Shown piece by piece: positions 1-11,100 of a stretch of DNA of 64,000 nucleotides (positions within the stretch are counted from its first letter, which is position 1; each line of letters starts with the position of its first letter). The notes below the pieces were generated by a model. That model was given only the letters and a program-made list of their open reading frames with translations, was not told the DNA's origin and searched no databases. This stretch comes from Phalacrocorax aristotelis (taxonomy: Eukaryota; Chordata; Aves; Suliformes; Phalacrocoracidae): assembly GCF_949628215.1 (NCBI RefSeq), contig NC_134279.1, positions 55,416,266 through 55,480,265 of the forward strand, in the 5' to 3' direction. Made by a program: the position numbers and the translations under genes.

Positions 1-155
1 TGAATCTGGCCAAGGTCTTCAGCAATATTCAGTGCTCGACACTGAATTGTTGAGTCTGTTTTCTCATGGTAAAAATCAATGTCATTCTGTATTAAATAAA
101 TTTGTCCCAATTTGACAATTTCAATTGAAACATAGAGAGAAATTGGGATCAAGAC
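1..155 (-). CDS. ATP10D: ATP10D coding exon (partial, TM4 and stalk)
   Basis: The exon opens after a TAG acceptor with [17 protein letters not shown], the TM4 region with the P4-ATPase PISL motif in place of the PEGL of ion pumps. It continues to [13 protein letters not shown] at the window edge, residues 375-425. In the family the DKTGT phosphorylation motif follows within about ten residues, so the catalytic Asp lies just outside the window. The exon is truncated by the window, not by mutation. Confidence 0.93.
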
Positions 156-301
156 CTACCAAAATAAAACATGGGAATTAAATAAAACCAAACTCTTCGG
201 CCAGTTACAAACATGAAGTAGCTCTACTGAAGCTGAAGAGTTACTTCAAGGATATAAATGAGATCAGAATATGACCCATGTTCAAAGCAGATTAAAGTTA
301 C

Positions 302-429
302 CTGTAATAAAATGATCATCGTCCAGAACATATTGAACCCTGCTAATGCTGGAGGAATAGATTTCCCATCCGGCTCAGGGATGTTAAAAAAAGGTATTTC
401 TGAATACCTACTTAACCAAATTCCATGGC
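302..429 (-). CDS. ATP10D: ATP10D coding exon (TM3-TM4 loop)
   Basis: A 128-bp exon with an AAG acceptor and a CAG|GTAAC donor. It encodes GHGIWLSRYSEIPFFNIPEP and then a segment ending NMFWTMIILLQ, residues 332-374. This is the exoplasmic loop after TM3 and the start of TM4. The phase (1 in, 0 out) agrees with the flanking exons. Confidence 0.92.
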
Positions 430-1283
430 CTTGAAAACAAGAACAAGATAAAGTCAGTCAGTTGTATGTAAACTGTATCACAGTTCAGGGTCACAGTGTT
501 AGCTGTTTTACTCCACAGTTCTTTCTCAGCTTTTAAACTATTAATTTTTTCTTGAGTTTTTCCCTCATCAGGAACACCATTAAAATTTAATTAAGTATCA
601 ATGCACACATTAATAAATACCTTACATGCATTTCTATAAACAGCACATCTATACAGCATATCTCAGAACGAAAGAAATACAAACTACACTTGATAAACAC
701 TTTTTTTTCCCCCCTCCCAGAAAAACCTCTGGCAATTAATTTTATTATCCTTGCTTGTCCAGGTTTTAGTTAACCTGTGGACACCACCATGTCATCATTA
801 TTAAGTGTAGGCTGAATAAGTTTTTTTTAAACATGTTTTAAACACCTTTTTAATTTGTCATAAAAGTTAGTCTGCTTAGATTTACTCAAGTGTGCTATTT
901 CATCAATCCCTCAAATATCAAGTCCTTACAACTCTAGTGACACTAGGCCTCTCCCCGCAATGCTGTACATGCATCTCATGTTACCTGAAAAATTCTAAGA
1001 GAAAGTAGGAGTCTGCAGAGCAATTAGTGAGAGAAAAAAATGAATCTGAGAAACAGGTTCCAGACCTAAGAACTCACACCAGGAACACCCTTCTTGACTA
1101 CACTCCACATTAAACATGACAACATATACTAAAACCTGGCAGCATCCCCAGCAGCTAGGGAATTACACAGGGATAAAGGCAGTTTCTGAGATGGGCTGTT
1201 AAAATGAATCAGCCCCAAAATACAACACTAAGCATTGTAGGCTGAGAGAGGAAAATAGCAGGAGTCTGCTGATACTCACTTAC

Positions 1284-1415
1284 CTATTGCACCAGTTAAA
1301 CACATCAAAATTAGAAGCAGAACACACCAAAGAATATCAGTGTTCACTTTTCTTTCCAATTTACTGCGCTTGTAATGAGGGCCACTGTTATTCAGCATGG
1401 CTTTGGTTTCATGAC
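1284..1415 (-). CDS. ATP10D: ATP10D coding exon (end of actuator domain and TM3)
   Basis: A 132-bp exon with a CAG acceptor and a TAG|GTAAGTG donor. It encodes [20 protein letters not shown], the conserved P4-ATPase segment before TM3, then the hydrophobic run [18 protein letters not shown], which is TM3. Residues 288-331. Both junctions are phase 1. Confidence 0.93.
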
Positions 1416-2173
1416 CTGTAACCACAACACAGGTTGAAATTCTCTAACAGCAGGCATCAGAACCACAAGTGATTTATATTTCTAAAGCTCTGGGAAATGG
1501 GACATTTCTGTCAACTAATATTTGAACAGAGATTATAAATATGAGCAAACTAACGGCTCCTACAATATATGAATTCTGTCCTAAAGAAAACAGAACAAGC
1601 TAAACCAAAATCTGTCATGTACACATTAACTTTCATACTGTCAATATTATTCCTTCCTATAGAAACAATCTTATTCTTGATGTTTTCTGTATATTTCTAA
1701 TATTTTCTATAAAATCCTGCACCTGCATTACAACTATCTGGCTGGATACATCACATTGATTAGTTTAAAAACCTGTGCCCTTTGATACAGAACACTGAAG
1801 AACAGCACTAGCTTCACATTTGGATCAGAAAAAAATCCTAAGCAAGCGATGCATCTCCACGTCCATTTCAAAATCTGGGTTTACCATTGCAACTAACAGA
1901 TGAGGACAAGGAGCTCTTCACATGGAACACAGCTGGCCTCCCATGAATAATCAGACATATCAGTTCTTTACATTGCTAAAATGGAAACAAACTTAACCCA
2001 GATATGCATTCTTAACATTTCTCGATTACTCAAACTGTCTTCTGCTGGATTCAAGTTTTTACTCACCTAATTCATTCCCCTTTGTATGATACTGTTTCTT
2101 AAAGCACATAACTCTATCTTGTTTGCAAGGCACCTGTGCAAGGCAATCTGTGAAAGCCAGGTGGTTCACTAAC

Positions 2174-2280
2174 CTGCATATACCACTATGCCTACAACAG
2201 CTTCTGTGTTTCTTACTGTGCATCCTCGGAGCAGTAAGTTTTCTTTGCTGAGGCCCACTCGATCCTTGTTTGAATGCTCA
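2174..2280 (-). CDS. ATP10D: ATP10D coding exon (actuator domain)
   Basis: A 107-bp exon with a strong T-rich tract before its CAG acceptor and a CAG|GTTAGTG donor. It encodes [20 protein letters not shown] followed by [16 protein letters not shown], the conserved LRGC-(T/K)-RNT core of P4-ATPase actuator domains. Residues 252-287. A plus-strand open frame over the same bases is only its shadow. Confidence 0.93.
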
Positions 2281-3341
2281 CTGAAAAAAAAGCACATTAC
2301 TTCAGCTGTAGGACTCCAGCAATTACCAGTCAGGGTTTGCAACACCATAAGGGAGCAGATTTCCCAAAGAAGCTGCTAGTCACTGACTGCCATTCTGGTA
2401 TTTCCAATCGGACTTTTCAAAAGAATAACGTGCATGCATATCACCTTTGAAAATCCAGCCAGGTAGACACTGTATTAAAATTTTCTTGTACCTAACATTT
2501 GGCAGCTAGCATATGAGAAGCAGGCAGCACTACTGAAAAGAGCTCAAAACCAACACTAGAAGTCTGAAAGCCTATGACTTGGACTGACACCATCGGAAAA
2601 TATTCACACAAAACATAAAATCCCATTTTAAACATACTGTGAGCACCGTTACTCCTGTGGCATACTTTCAGTGCAGGTAGGCCCACTGTTTGTCAAGATG
2701 TTTCCTCAGAGACTAATATTTATATATATTTATTTTCTTTTCATATTTCTAATGTGTCAGTGCTCCCAGGGAAGAATATAGACATTATAACTCTCAAAAA
2801 CTGAAAATCAGTCACCCTGTGAAATAGTGTTTTGTTTTCCTACTGTCTATAGAAAATTTTAAACCCATATGGAGAAAAGGCACAGATAGGCGTGTTGGCC
2901 AAAAGGAGTTTGATCAAGCCATTGATAGTTACACAAAAAATCAGAGTAGGAGAGCAAGCCAGCCTTTCCCATTTTCCAATTCTAAACAACGCAGCTTGTC
3001 CGATGAGGCCATGGTCCAGACCAAATACTGTAGATATAACATGTTATTAAGAGCAGGTTTGAAACAGCTATATCAAATATAGAACACAAAATGCAAAACA
3101 GCCTGAACTAAGATGTTGAAAATACAAACCAAAAAGCACTAGTGGGCTTTCCCACTTCACAATCTGCTGCTCAGAAAGCCCTTCTGGAACTCTATTTGTT
3201 GGGCTGCACTCAGGAATGTAGTGGTGAAACTTCTATACATATTGTCATTATATTTTAAAGCAAACATTACAAGCTCCCTAAAAATTATTAAGAGCACCAA
3301 AACAAATGACGATAGTTTGAAGAGCCACCAAGCCTACTTAC

Positions 3342-3427
3342 ACAAAGCCTCGGAAGTGACTGAGGTCATTGTTAGGACTTTCACACTCTATTCTACTGGA
3401 AAATTTTTCTGGATCAATTTCAGAGAC
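3342..3427 (-). CDS. ATP10D: ATP10D coding exon (actuator domain)
   Basis: An 86-bp exon with a TTTAG acceptor and a GTAAGTA donor that is a near-perfect U1 match. It encodes VSEIDPEKFSSRIECESPNN and DLSHFRGFV, residues 224-251. The RIECE-PNNDLxxFxG pattern is diagnostic of P4-ATPases. Phase 0 in, phase 2 out. Confidence 0.92.
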
Positions 3428-4110
3428 CTAAAGCCATAGGGAGAAAAAAAAACAAAACAGAGAATTCGGACAAAATATGATGGAACTTAAAAACATCATA
3501 AATTCATAGATTCAGATATTATTATCTGACAATTTAGCACTGAAACTGTATGCTGCCAGTGGTGTTGATGATCTGCTACCCAGCGTAAATCAGACTTACA
3601 CAGCATGGAAGGACTTCCTAGTAAATATCCAACCCTGGCAAGTATCAGTTGAATTTTAAGAACACTGGAGAGGAGAAAATGGGTGAAGAGTGAGGAAGAA
3701 GAAAAAAAATGCAGTAAGAACATATGAAAAGCAGGGATTTCCCATAGGTTTTTTCATAATAAGTAAAAAAAAAAAAGAGGCACTGTCTTCTCTGCAAGCA
3801 GAATTTCTTCCGAACAGCCGTTGTTTCTGTTACTGTGACCAGGATGCTATCTGTGCTAATGCAAAGAAAGCAGGTAGAACTTTTTGATGATGTTTGAGCC
3901 TTACCATTACTGAAGAAAGGGCTGTTATGAACAACTAGAAGTACACATTGCAAATAAAGAACAAGTGAGCTCTTCAGTGAAGAGAAAATCCAAGCAAAAG
4001 AAATATCCTTTATTAATAAAGAAACCTGACAAGAAGTAAGAGAAAAACCAAAAGGCCTTATCTTTGGAATTACCTGCAATTGCATTTGCAATTTAATAGT
4101 ATATAAGTAT

Positions 4111-4150
4111 GCCTCTAGTATAACAGAGGGTAGCCTCTGGTATAACAGAG
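4111..4150. repeat. short tandem duplication, 18-bp unit
   Basis: Units GCCTCTAGTATAACAGAG (4111-4128) and GCCTCTGGTATAACAGAG (4133-4150) match at 17 of 18 bases with a 22-bp period. This looks like a simple local duplication inside an ATP10D intron; no function is evident. Confidence 0.7.
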
Positions 4151-5722
4151 CAGATTCCAAGCTGAGTACCTTCCACTAACTCTTTTGAAAGTCATTTGTT
4201 CTGCTCTTTAGAAGAAAAGAATGACCAATTTAAGGTTTCAAGCTGCAAGGATAAATCTATAATTCACAGGTGTAATTGAATACATCTTCTACATAATTGC
4301 AGGTCTCTGAGAAGGCTGTACTCCCACACCTGGGTGACTTCACACTGGCAGAATAGCAACTGTGGGGTTAAAACACAATCCTGTAGGTAGAATTTGAAAC
4401 TCAGAAGATCGTATTATTAACACATACTTGGTCGGCTCGATTAAAAAAAATATTTTTGCTATGTTTGGCTATACTGATTTGTTGTACTGTATTAGCCTGA
4501 AGTCAATATGAAGATAGCCTTAGACAGACAGATACCTTCGGTCTTTTTGTAAATTTAATTAACTATAAAAGACCTCTCCACTAACCTTTCTCATGTTTGT
4601 TTCTACAGGAAGTACAAAACTTCTGTAAAATGTTACACAGTATAATTGATTCGCGCTTTTCAAGCATTTCACATTGTACAACAATTACACAAAAAAAGAG
4701 CACAAAAAGACTAAGAACTACCCCCAGAAGGAAGCAAAATAGCCAAAGCAGTCAATTCTTTTCTTCTACAGCCTGGAAACTGCCTCCAGATATGTATTTC
4801 TGGTGAAAGCATCCTAATTTTGGTGGACAACTAAACGATTTGACTTGGTCAAACAATTTGTAATAGCAGTCAAGGTGTTAGTAGGAGCTTCTTGCAAAAT
4901 ACCTTGAAACAGCAACCACAAAAACTTGGGGTGTAACTTATAGTGGGCACAGAATTTATGTCTATACCCTGCCACTATAAAACAGAGGTGGCAAAAACTG
5001 TGTCCAAAAGCAGGCATCTTGATATGGGCACTCAGATCTTTCTGGACTACAAGTTTCTTGTCTATATTTCTTCATTATCCTTAACTTTGACAAAGCAAAT
5101 AGTGAGAGTAGATTTTGGACCTTATTTCTTGAGACGCTTTCCTATGTTTCCTGGCACAAGAGAGAAGATTTTCTATTGCAGAATTAAAATAACTTGGATT
5201 TTGTGTAAGAGTCCCTAAAGAAGGAGGACAATGAAGATGACAACTGAGTGTGGTAGCTGGGAGTGATAAGCCCTGCATCAGACTCTCTCAGTGGAATGGG
5301 GGAAGAGGCAGCTTCCCAAGGCCACGCCTGCTGCTTTGCCCTGCTGTGTTCCTGACAAACTATATGGTTTGATAACATGGCATGGGAATGGAATGGGTGC
5401 ACATGCAACGTGCAAGAGGAGAGATGGCACCTCCTTCCATGAGCCTGGCTTCTTAGGCTGCCTGGAAGAAAAGGACAGCACTTTCCTCTCCACTAGGTTT
5501 GAGGACGCTGCAGCTAGGACTGGATTCAGTCACTGACCACACAGGCTGACAAGGGACTGACCAGTGCAGTCCTGCGGCATATTAGCTTCTTCACCCCAGG
5601 GAACCTGTGCTTGGCTCAGCTAACCCTATGGGGTGTGGAGAAAAGGAGATTAATCCCTCCTTAATGGGAAGCAACATTTGAGTATCTTGAAAGCAGCAGA
5701 GCAATGTCAGTTTGTTCACTAA

Positions 5723-6263
5723 TGTCCTGGTTTTGGCTAGGATAGAGGTAATTTCCTTCATAGTAGCTAGTATGGGGCTACGTTTTGGACTTGTGCTGAA
5801 AAGAGCGTTGATAATGCAGAGATATTTCAGTTGTTGCTAAGTAGTGCTTAGACTAGTCAAAGACTTTTTCAGCTTCCCATGCTTTGTGGGGTGCACACGA
5901 AGCTGGGAGGGGACACAGCTAGGACACCTAACCCCAACTTACCAAAGGGATATTCCATGCCATATGACGTCATGCTCAGTCTATAAAGCTGGGGGAAGAA
6001 GGAGGAAGGGGGGTGGGATTCAGAGCGATGGCGTTTGTCTTCCCAAGTAACTGTTACGTGTGATGGAGCCCTGCTTTCCTTGGTTTGCTTTGCTTGTGCA
6101 TGCAGCTTTTGCTTTAATTATGAAATTATTAATTAAACTGTCTTTATCTCAACCCATGAGTTTTCTCACTTCTACTCTTCCGATTCTCTCATCCATCCCA
6201 TGGCAGGTGCGTGAGCGACCGGCTGCATGGTGCTTAGTTGCTGACTGGGGCTAAACCATGACA
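5723..6263 (+). mobile_element. solo LTR of an avian endogenous retrovirus
   Basis: A 541-bp element bounded by TGTCCTGGTTTTGG at the start and AAACCATGACA at the end, i.e. TG...CA termini. Inside are a full CRE palindrome TGACGTCA (5965-5972), a TATA box TATAAAG (5982-5988) and a poly(A) signal ATTAAA (6132-6137), in the U3-R order of an LTR. It is alignable by eye with the second LTR at 21429. No primer-binding site or retroviral internal sequence follows, so it is a solo LTR left by recombination. No clear target-site duplication is visible at the flanks, suggesting age. It lies in an ATP10D intron in antisense orientation. The exact repeat-family name is not assigned. Confidence 0.85.
5965..5988 (+). 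promoter_or_regulatory. CRE and TATA box of the solo LTR
   Basis: TGACGTCA at 5965-5972, a perfect cAMP-response-element palindrome, is followed 9 bases later by TATAAAG at 5982-5988. This is the core U3 promoter of the LTR. The second LTR has changed the CRE to TGATGTCA and lost the TATA box. Transcription, if any, would run antisense to ATP10D. Confidence 0.6.
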
Positions 6264-7959
6264 AATAAATAGCTCATTATCCTCAGGGAGCAGGTCATCA
6301 GCTGTTTTGTGTACGTCTCTATGAACACCAAGATGGCTGGAGACACTGTGTTCTCTGCCTTGTTACCCAAGAAGCCTCGAGTTACTTTCCCAATTTCTTT
6401 CCTGTTGTCATTCAAGCATCAAAAAATAAAAATTACGCTATTCTAAGTTGCCAAAAAAAGTGACTACAAGAGTTTCGGCTCCTGTTTCATGCTTTAATTT
6501 TTCCCTGCTTTCTCTTAAAGGAATCCCAAGTGCCAGAATAGGTGCCCCACTGATAACCTTTTCACTGTGTTTCTACTTGCTTAGTCACAAAGAAGCAAGA
6601 CATAACAGCCTTGCAAATAGGTTAAGTCTTTTTAGTCCTTGTCTTCAGATGTTCTTTAATTTTATGTAGTTTATTTCTATTCTTCTGAGCTTAAGAAACG
6701 GAGAGGTCAGGCAGTCAGCCTCTTACACAGCACTGCCAGAGTCTTATTCAGCCTGAGTTTGTACAGACAAAGCCTCTGGCTGAAATTCAGCTTAAGGGGC
6801 ACTAGAGGACTGTGAAGTTGACCATGGCTCTACATTCAGAAACCATGCAGTCCTCACAAGAAGACTCTACAATTACTTTTTTTTTTATTATTTGAGGACA
6901 AAATGAACAGTCTTGAATGCTGTCACTTGCTTTTGGACAATGTGACTCCTCCTAGCATTTTGGTGCATGTCTTCTGGAAACAGAGAAAACAAGCCCCTTG
7001 AGTGAGACTGAAATCAAAACTTGGTAGCAGGAGCTGGTATGAGGTTGGGGCCACCTCAGTATGATGTAAGCCTGTAGAACCAATTGAATTTTGCCTTGCA
7101 TAGCAATATGTATATACAGAAAGATCAAACAGTCATTTCTGTCTCATTGTTTTAAGATTAAATCAAGAAAGAAAAAAAAAATTTTAAAACCGTGTCACTA
7201 TATGGAGATAAGAAAAAGCTTGGCTCATGGATATCACCATCATGCCTTTGTTATTACCATACTCACTAAGTAACTCCCCCTCACTTCCTCACCACTGCTG
7301 ACAACTCAGAGACCGTTCAGGTAATTTTATCTCCCAAGAACTAAACAGTCTGTTATTATGGACAGCACCGAGTCTCCCTGCCTTTGTTGTCAGCATGGTG
7401 TTTCAGCAGCAACACTCAGTACCAGCTGTGCTGAAGATTGCAAAAATGCCAGGATTTTTTGGTTTTTTTTGTACTATCTTCCTTGTGCCAGCCTCCAGCA
7501 TTTCGTCTGGTAGGTACAATACTAAATACGGTATGGAGGTAAGAATATATATGCAATATGAAACAGTGAAAGAGAAGATAATACCTTCTGTTCTCTCTAG
7601 ATCTTTATATAGCACAGAACTCCCTTTTAAAAAAATTCCAATTTCTCACCCATGACATGATATGTACCATAAATTACTTCTAACAACTTCTTGACATTTA
7701 CTGAATAGTTATTTTTACTGGTTTGCATTACTTGAAATAGATCTCTCTTTCTCTGGGTTAAGTGAACACACAGAGATTTGATCCAAAATAATTCAAGCAA
7801 CAAATTAGAACTATGTTACCTAGTTATTTTGTTTTCAGATGGGGATCACTGACCTATCAAGAATTAGGCAATCTAGAGGGCTGGGACGTTTGGGGTTTTT
7901 TTAAGTTGACCATCTGTCATGTCACCTTTCTTACACCACTAGAAATGTGCAATTATCAC

Positions 7960-8164
7960 CTGCTCCGAATATCCTCTCACCACCTGCCTCTGCTTTAGAT
8001 TGGTTTCTCCATCAAGGCCTGCCGTTTCAATGTAACAGATCCCATCCAGGTCACTAGAATATAACAGCACCATGTCGGCAGGAATGATTTCATTACGTGA
8101 AAGCCGGATGAAGTCCCCAACGTTGACATTTTTCCAGCATTCATCTATGTATTTCTTCTCCTTC
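7960..8164 (-). CDS. ATP10D: ATP10D coding exon (actuator domain with DGET motif)
   Basis: A 205-bp exon with a CAG acceptor and a CAG|GTGATA donor. It encodes residues 155-223, from [20 protein letters not shown] to [17 protein letters not shown] (183-189) and DGET (206-209) are visible. In P4-ATPases the DGET Glu drives dephosphorylation, as TGE does in other P-type pumps, so the catalytic residue is intact. Confidence 0.95.
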
Positions 8165-11100
8165 CTGAAATACATATAAAGCCAGTAATTTTTTACAAAT
8201 GCATAAACAGAAAGCTCAGAGACACACACAGTGACTAGAATATTACTCTGTATTAGTTTATGCTTCCAAGTCATTAAAAAAAATAACAATCATGAGATAG
8301 TCTATTAGCTCAAGGTGAATAGAGTTACAAAGAAAGGGCTCTGAGGTCTAAGCCCTGTTTTTCTGGGTATTACATTCCAGACACCCCCACAGAATTATTC
8401 TAGCTCTATTTAAAATTTAGCCCACTTGCTTGTTTTATTTTCATTATTCCAAGAGAGAAAACAGTGTCTTCATGGTTTCTCCTTGGGTCACCACTTTTTC
8501 TTGCAAATATGCAACCAAGAACAGCAAATCTTTTTCCCTTCTGATAGGGCCTTTCAAAAATCTCTGTCTCCTAAGACGATGATCAATCTACCAGTAAACA
8601 AAGAATATTCAGCAACCACTTCACTGATGCTCTAAATATACTTGTATTTACAGACTTTGAAACTATATTTTCTGTTAATTTTGAATATAAGGTGCCAAGA
8701 CTCTATAAAGCTTAGGCCCATCAGCACTGAGATGAAATTCTTTATTAATGTGAAATATCCAGGCATGATGTACATAAGTGTGAACCGTTTTCAACTTACT
8801 ATTTATAGCTGTTCTGTCCTCAACTGAGATTAACATTCTTCCTTCTATGTAACCACAGCAGTTTATTGCAGACAGAGTCAAGTTTAGAGTGGTGAATAGG
8901 ATGTAAGGTAATAAGCAACAAGGAGTGCTTGATGAACTAGCTGGAGGCACACAGTAGTAGGCTACTGCAACACAGGTGATGAAATACACCTACAGTTGCT
9001 GTTACAAACACTGCACAGGTCTGGATGCAGTACGTTTTTGTATGAACTATTACTGCCCTCAGTGACTGCCTGGCTTTTCTGCCTTGCATGGACTAACGCT
9101 AGAGCTATGTTTAGAGAGAAGCATGGACTCTCCACGGTCTTCATTTCTCAGTCATCCAGATTGGGGTATAGTCTGGGCTGTGCTAGGGCCTTCTTCCATG
9201 TTTTGCTTCCATCCCTGGATGTCATTCTAAGCTGGCTGAGAAGCACGCTCACACCAGGGAGTTGGGAAGTACACCTAGCTTCAACAGTGCAGACATAAGC
9301 TAACATGTTTCACAATGTGGCCACTGTGTGTAGACTTGCACCTTGATTTAAAGCTAGTAGATCAGTGCCAGTTATGTAAAATGCTTCTGAGAAATACTGA
9401 AATAGAAACAGACACTTCTAAGGACAAAGAAAATATCAGGAAAATATTCCCTGTATCAAGCTCTGTGCCCATACTTATCAGACCTGCACTATCTGTCAGT
9501 ACCCTTTTGAAAATACTTGTCTACAAGCAGAAGTTACAAAGCCCACACAATTAATCACTGTACTGATGAGAATTTCTCTAGTGAAGATAAGGTGGAGGTG
9601 GTTATATTGCTTTCAAAGTGCAATCGAAGCAAAAACAGGAAGCAACAAAAGCTGACATAAAATTAAAGTAATATAATGCACGTCTTTTTTCTTCTTAAGG
9701 TGCTCATCATTGGATTTCTCCACAGATGGAAAACTGGCACAATAACTTAAAGCTACAGCCGTGTCTATCACAAGACGATGGATTGAAAAAACACTGCAGG
9801 AATACCGTTTCATACATTTCCTTGAAAATAGTTTAAAAAAAAAAAAGAGTTAAAGAATAATTTCTAAAGTAAACTAACAAAAAAACAACATAATGAGTTA
9901 AACAGGAAAATGGAAGGAAGATTTGCGGAAACAGGATGTGACTCAATTACCAAAGGTATGACTTAAGCTTTGATAGCAGCAAAGGTTCTGACAAATAAAT
10001 CTATTCAGGAGACTGACCGAGCTGAAAACTAGTGGGTTTTTTGTTTGTTTAGAACTAGCCTTCAGGTATGGAAAATTACATCAGCATAACTTTTTGTGTG
10101 CAGGCCAATTTACCCTGCTATGAAGGCCAAGTGAGTCCAATTGGGGTACAACACCAACTGGAGCAGAATGCCCTGGTCACTCCAGAACAGCACCCTTTTA
10201 CCTCACCCTCCAAACAGGATGGAAAGGATTTGAGAACCCAGGAGGGTGGTGGGAGAAAATTACTTCCATGGCCAGCTTGTATCTAGAAGAGTTGGAGAAA
10301 GGATGGAAATGGAAAGGTAAGCAAGACAAAATAAGCACATAAACAAAGGAAGCAATGGCATCGCTAATGTAGCAAGATAAAAATATCAGGTGAAAAGTCG
10401 TCAATTTCTGCCACTGACTTCAACAGGATTTTTTCAAAGTGCATTGGAATTTGCAAAACCACAGAAATATTTGAAAATTAAGGATTTTGTGACAAAGCAA
10501 CCCTTTGATTTATCCTTGAAATAACTGTTTACTAGAGATTAAAAAAAGGAGAACACTTTTACTCTCGCATCCCTATATTTTTTCTAGCTACCATATATAT
10601 CACCAGAAACTACAAAACCCTATTTTTCTGTGCTGCCAGTGTTGAGATTAGCCCTCAGGAGATGGCAAATATTTCTTTTAAATCACTCCCTGTTTAATAA
10701 ATGTGGGACTGAAAGTACATGATGTTTCTTTTCACTTGATGCACCTGGACAAGTCCCACTTTCTTTTTGCCAGGCTGAAGTCTGGGAGAGGAAAGGAAAG
10801 CTAGAGGTAAGGAAGAATCTTGTAGAAAGGATTATTTTTTCCAGATCTCAAGTCCATAAAGAAAAACTGGATATGAATTATATCTGGATTTCAAAGATGT
10901 ACAATGATTTGCATAAACATGCATTTGTAAAGAACAGTAATAACAACACATTTACATGCAAGGCTTGGAATGAAACAAAAATATCTTTGAAAGAAAAACA
11001 TATCAGCCAGCAAAGTTACCCGTCCTGCTGACACAGCAGATGGATCATGCATGTATTCTTTATCCAGTTCAGCACAAAGTCAGACAAAAAGTTTAACTGT

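Larger units (their letters stand above)
3428..7959 (-). other. ATP10D intron between actuator-domain exons
   Basis: A 4.5-kb intron. It holds the solo ERV LTR at 5723-6263 (antisense to the gene), an 18-bp near-perfect duplicate at 4111-4150 and short A-runs. Open frames here lack splice signals and recognisable content. I see no further exon. Confidence 0.75.

Noticed and set aside
2188-2379. Plus-strand frame over an ATP10D exon
   Set aside because: Shadow of the minus-strand coding exon at 2174-2280, whose translation is clearly P4-ATPase.
3645-4160. 171-codon minus-strand frame
   Set aside because: Lies inside an ATP10D intron, low-complexity Ser/Phe/Leu translation, no splice support; consistent with chance.
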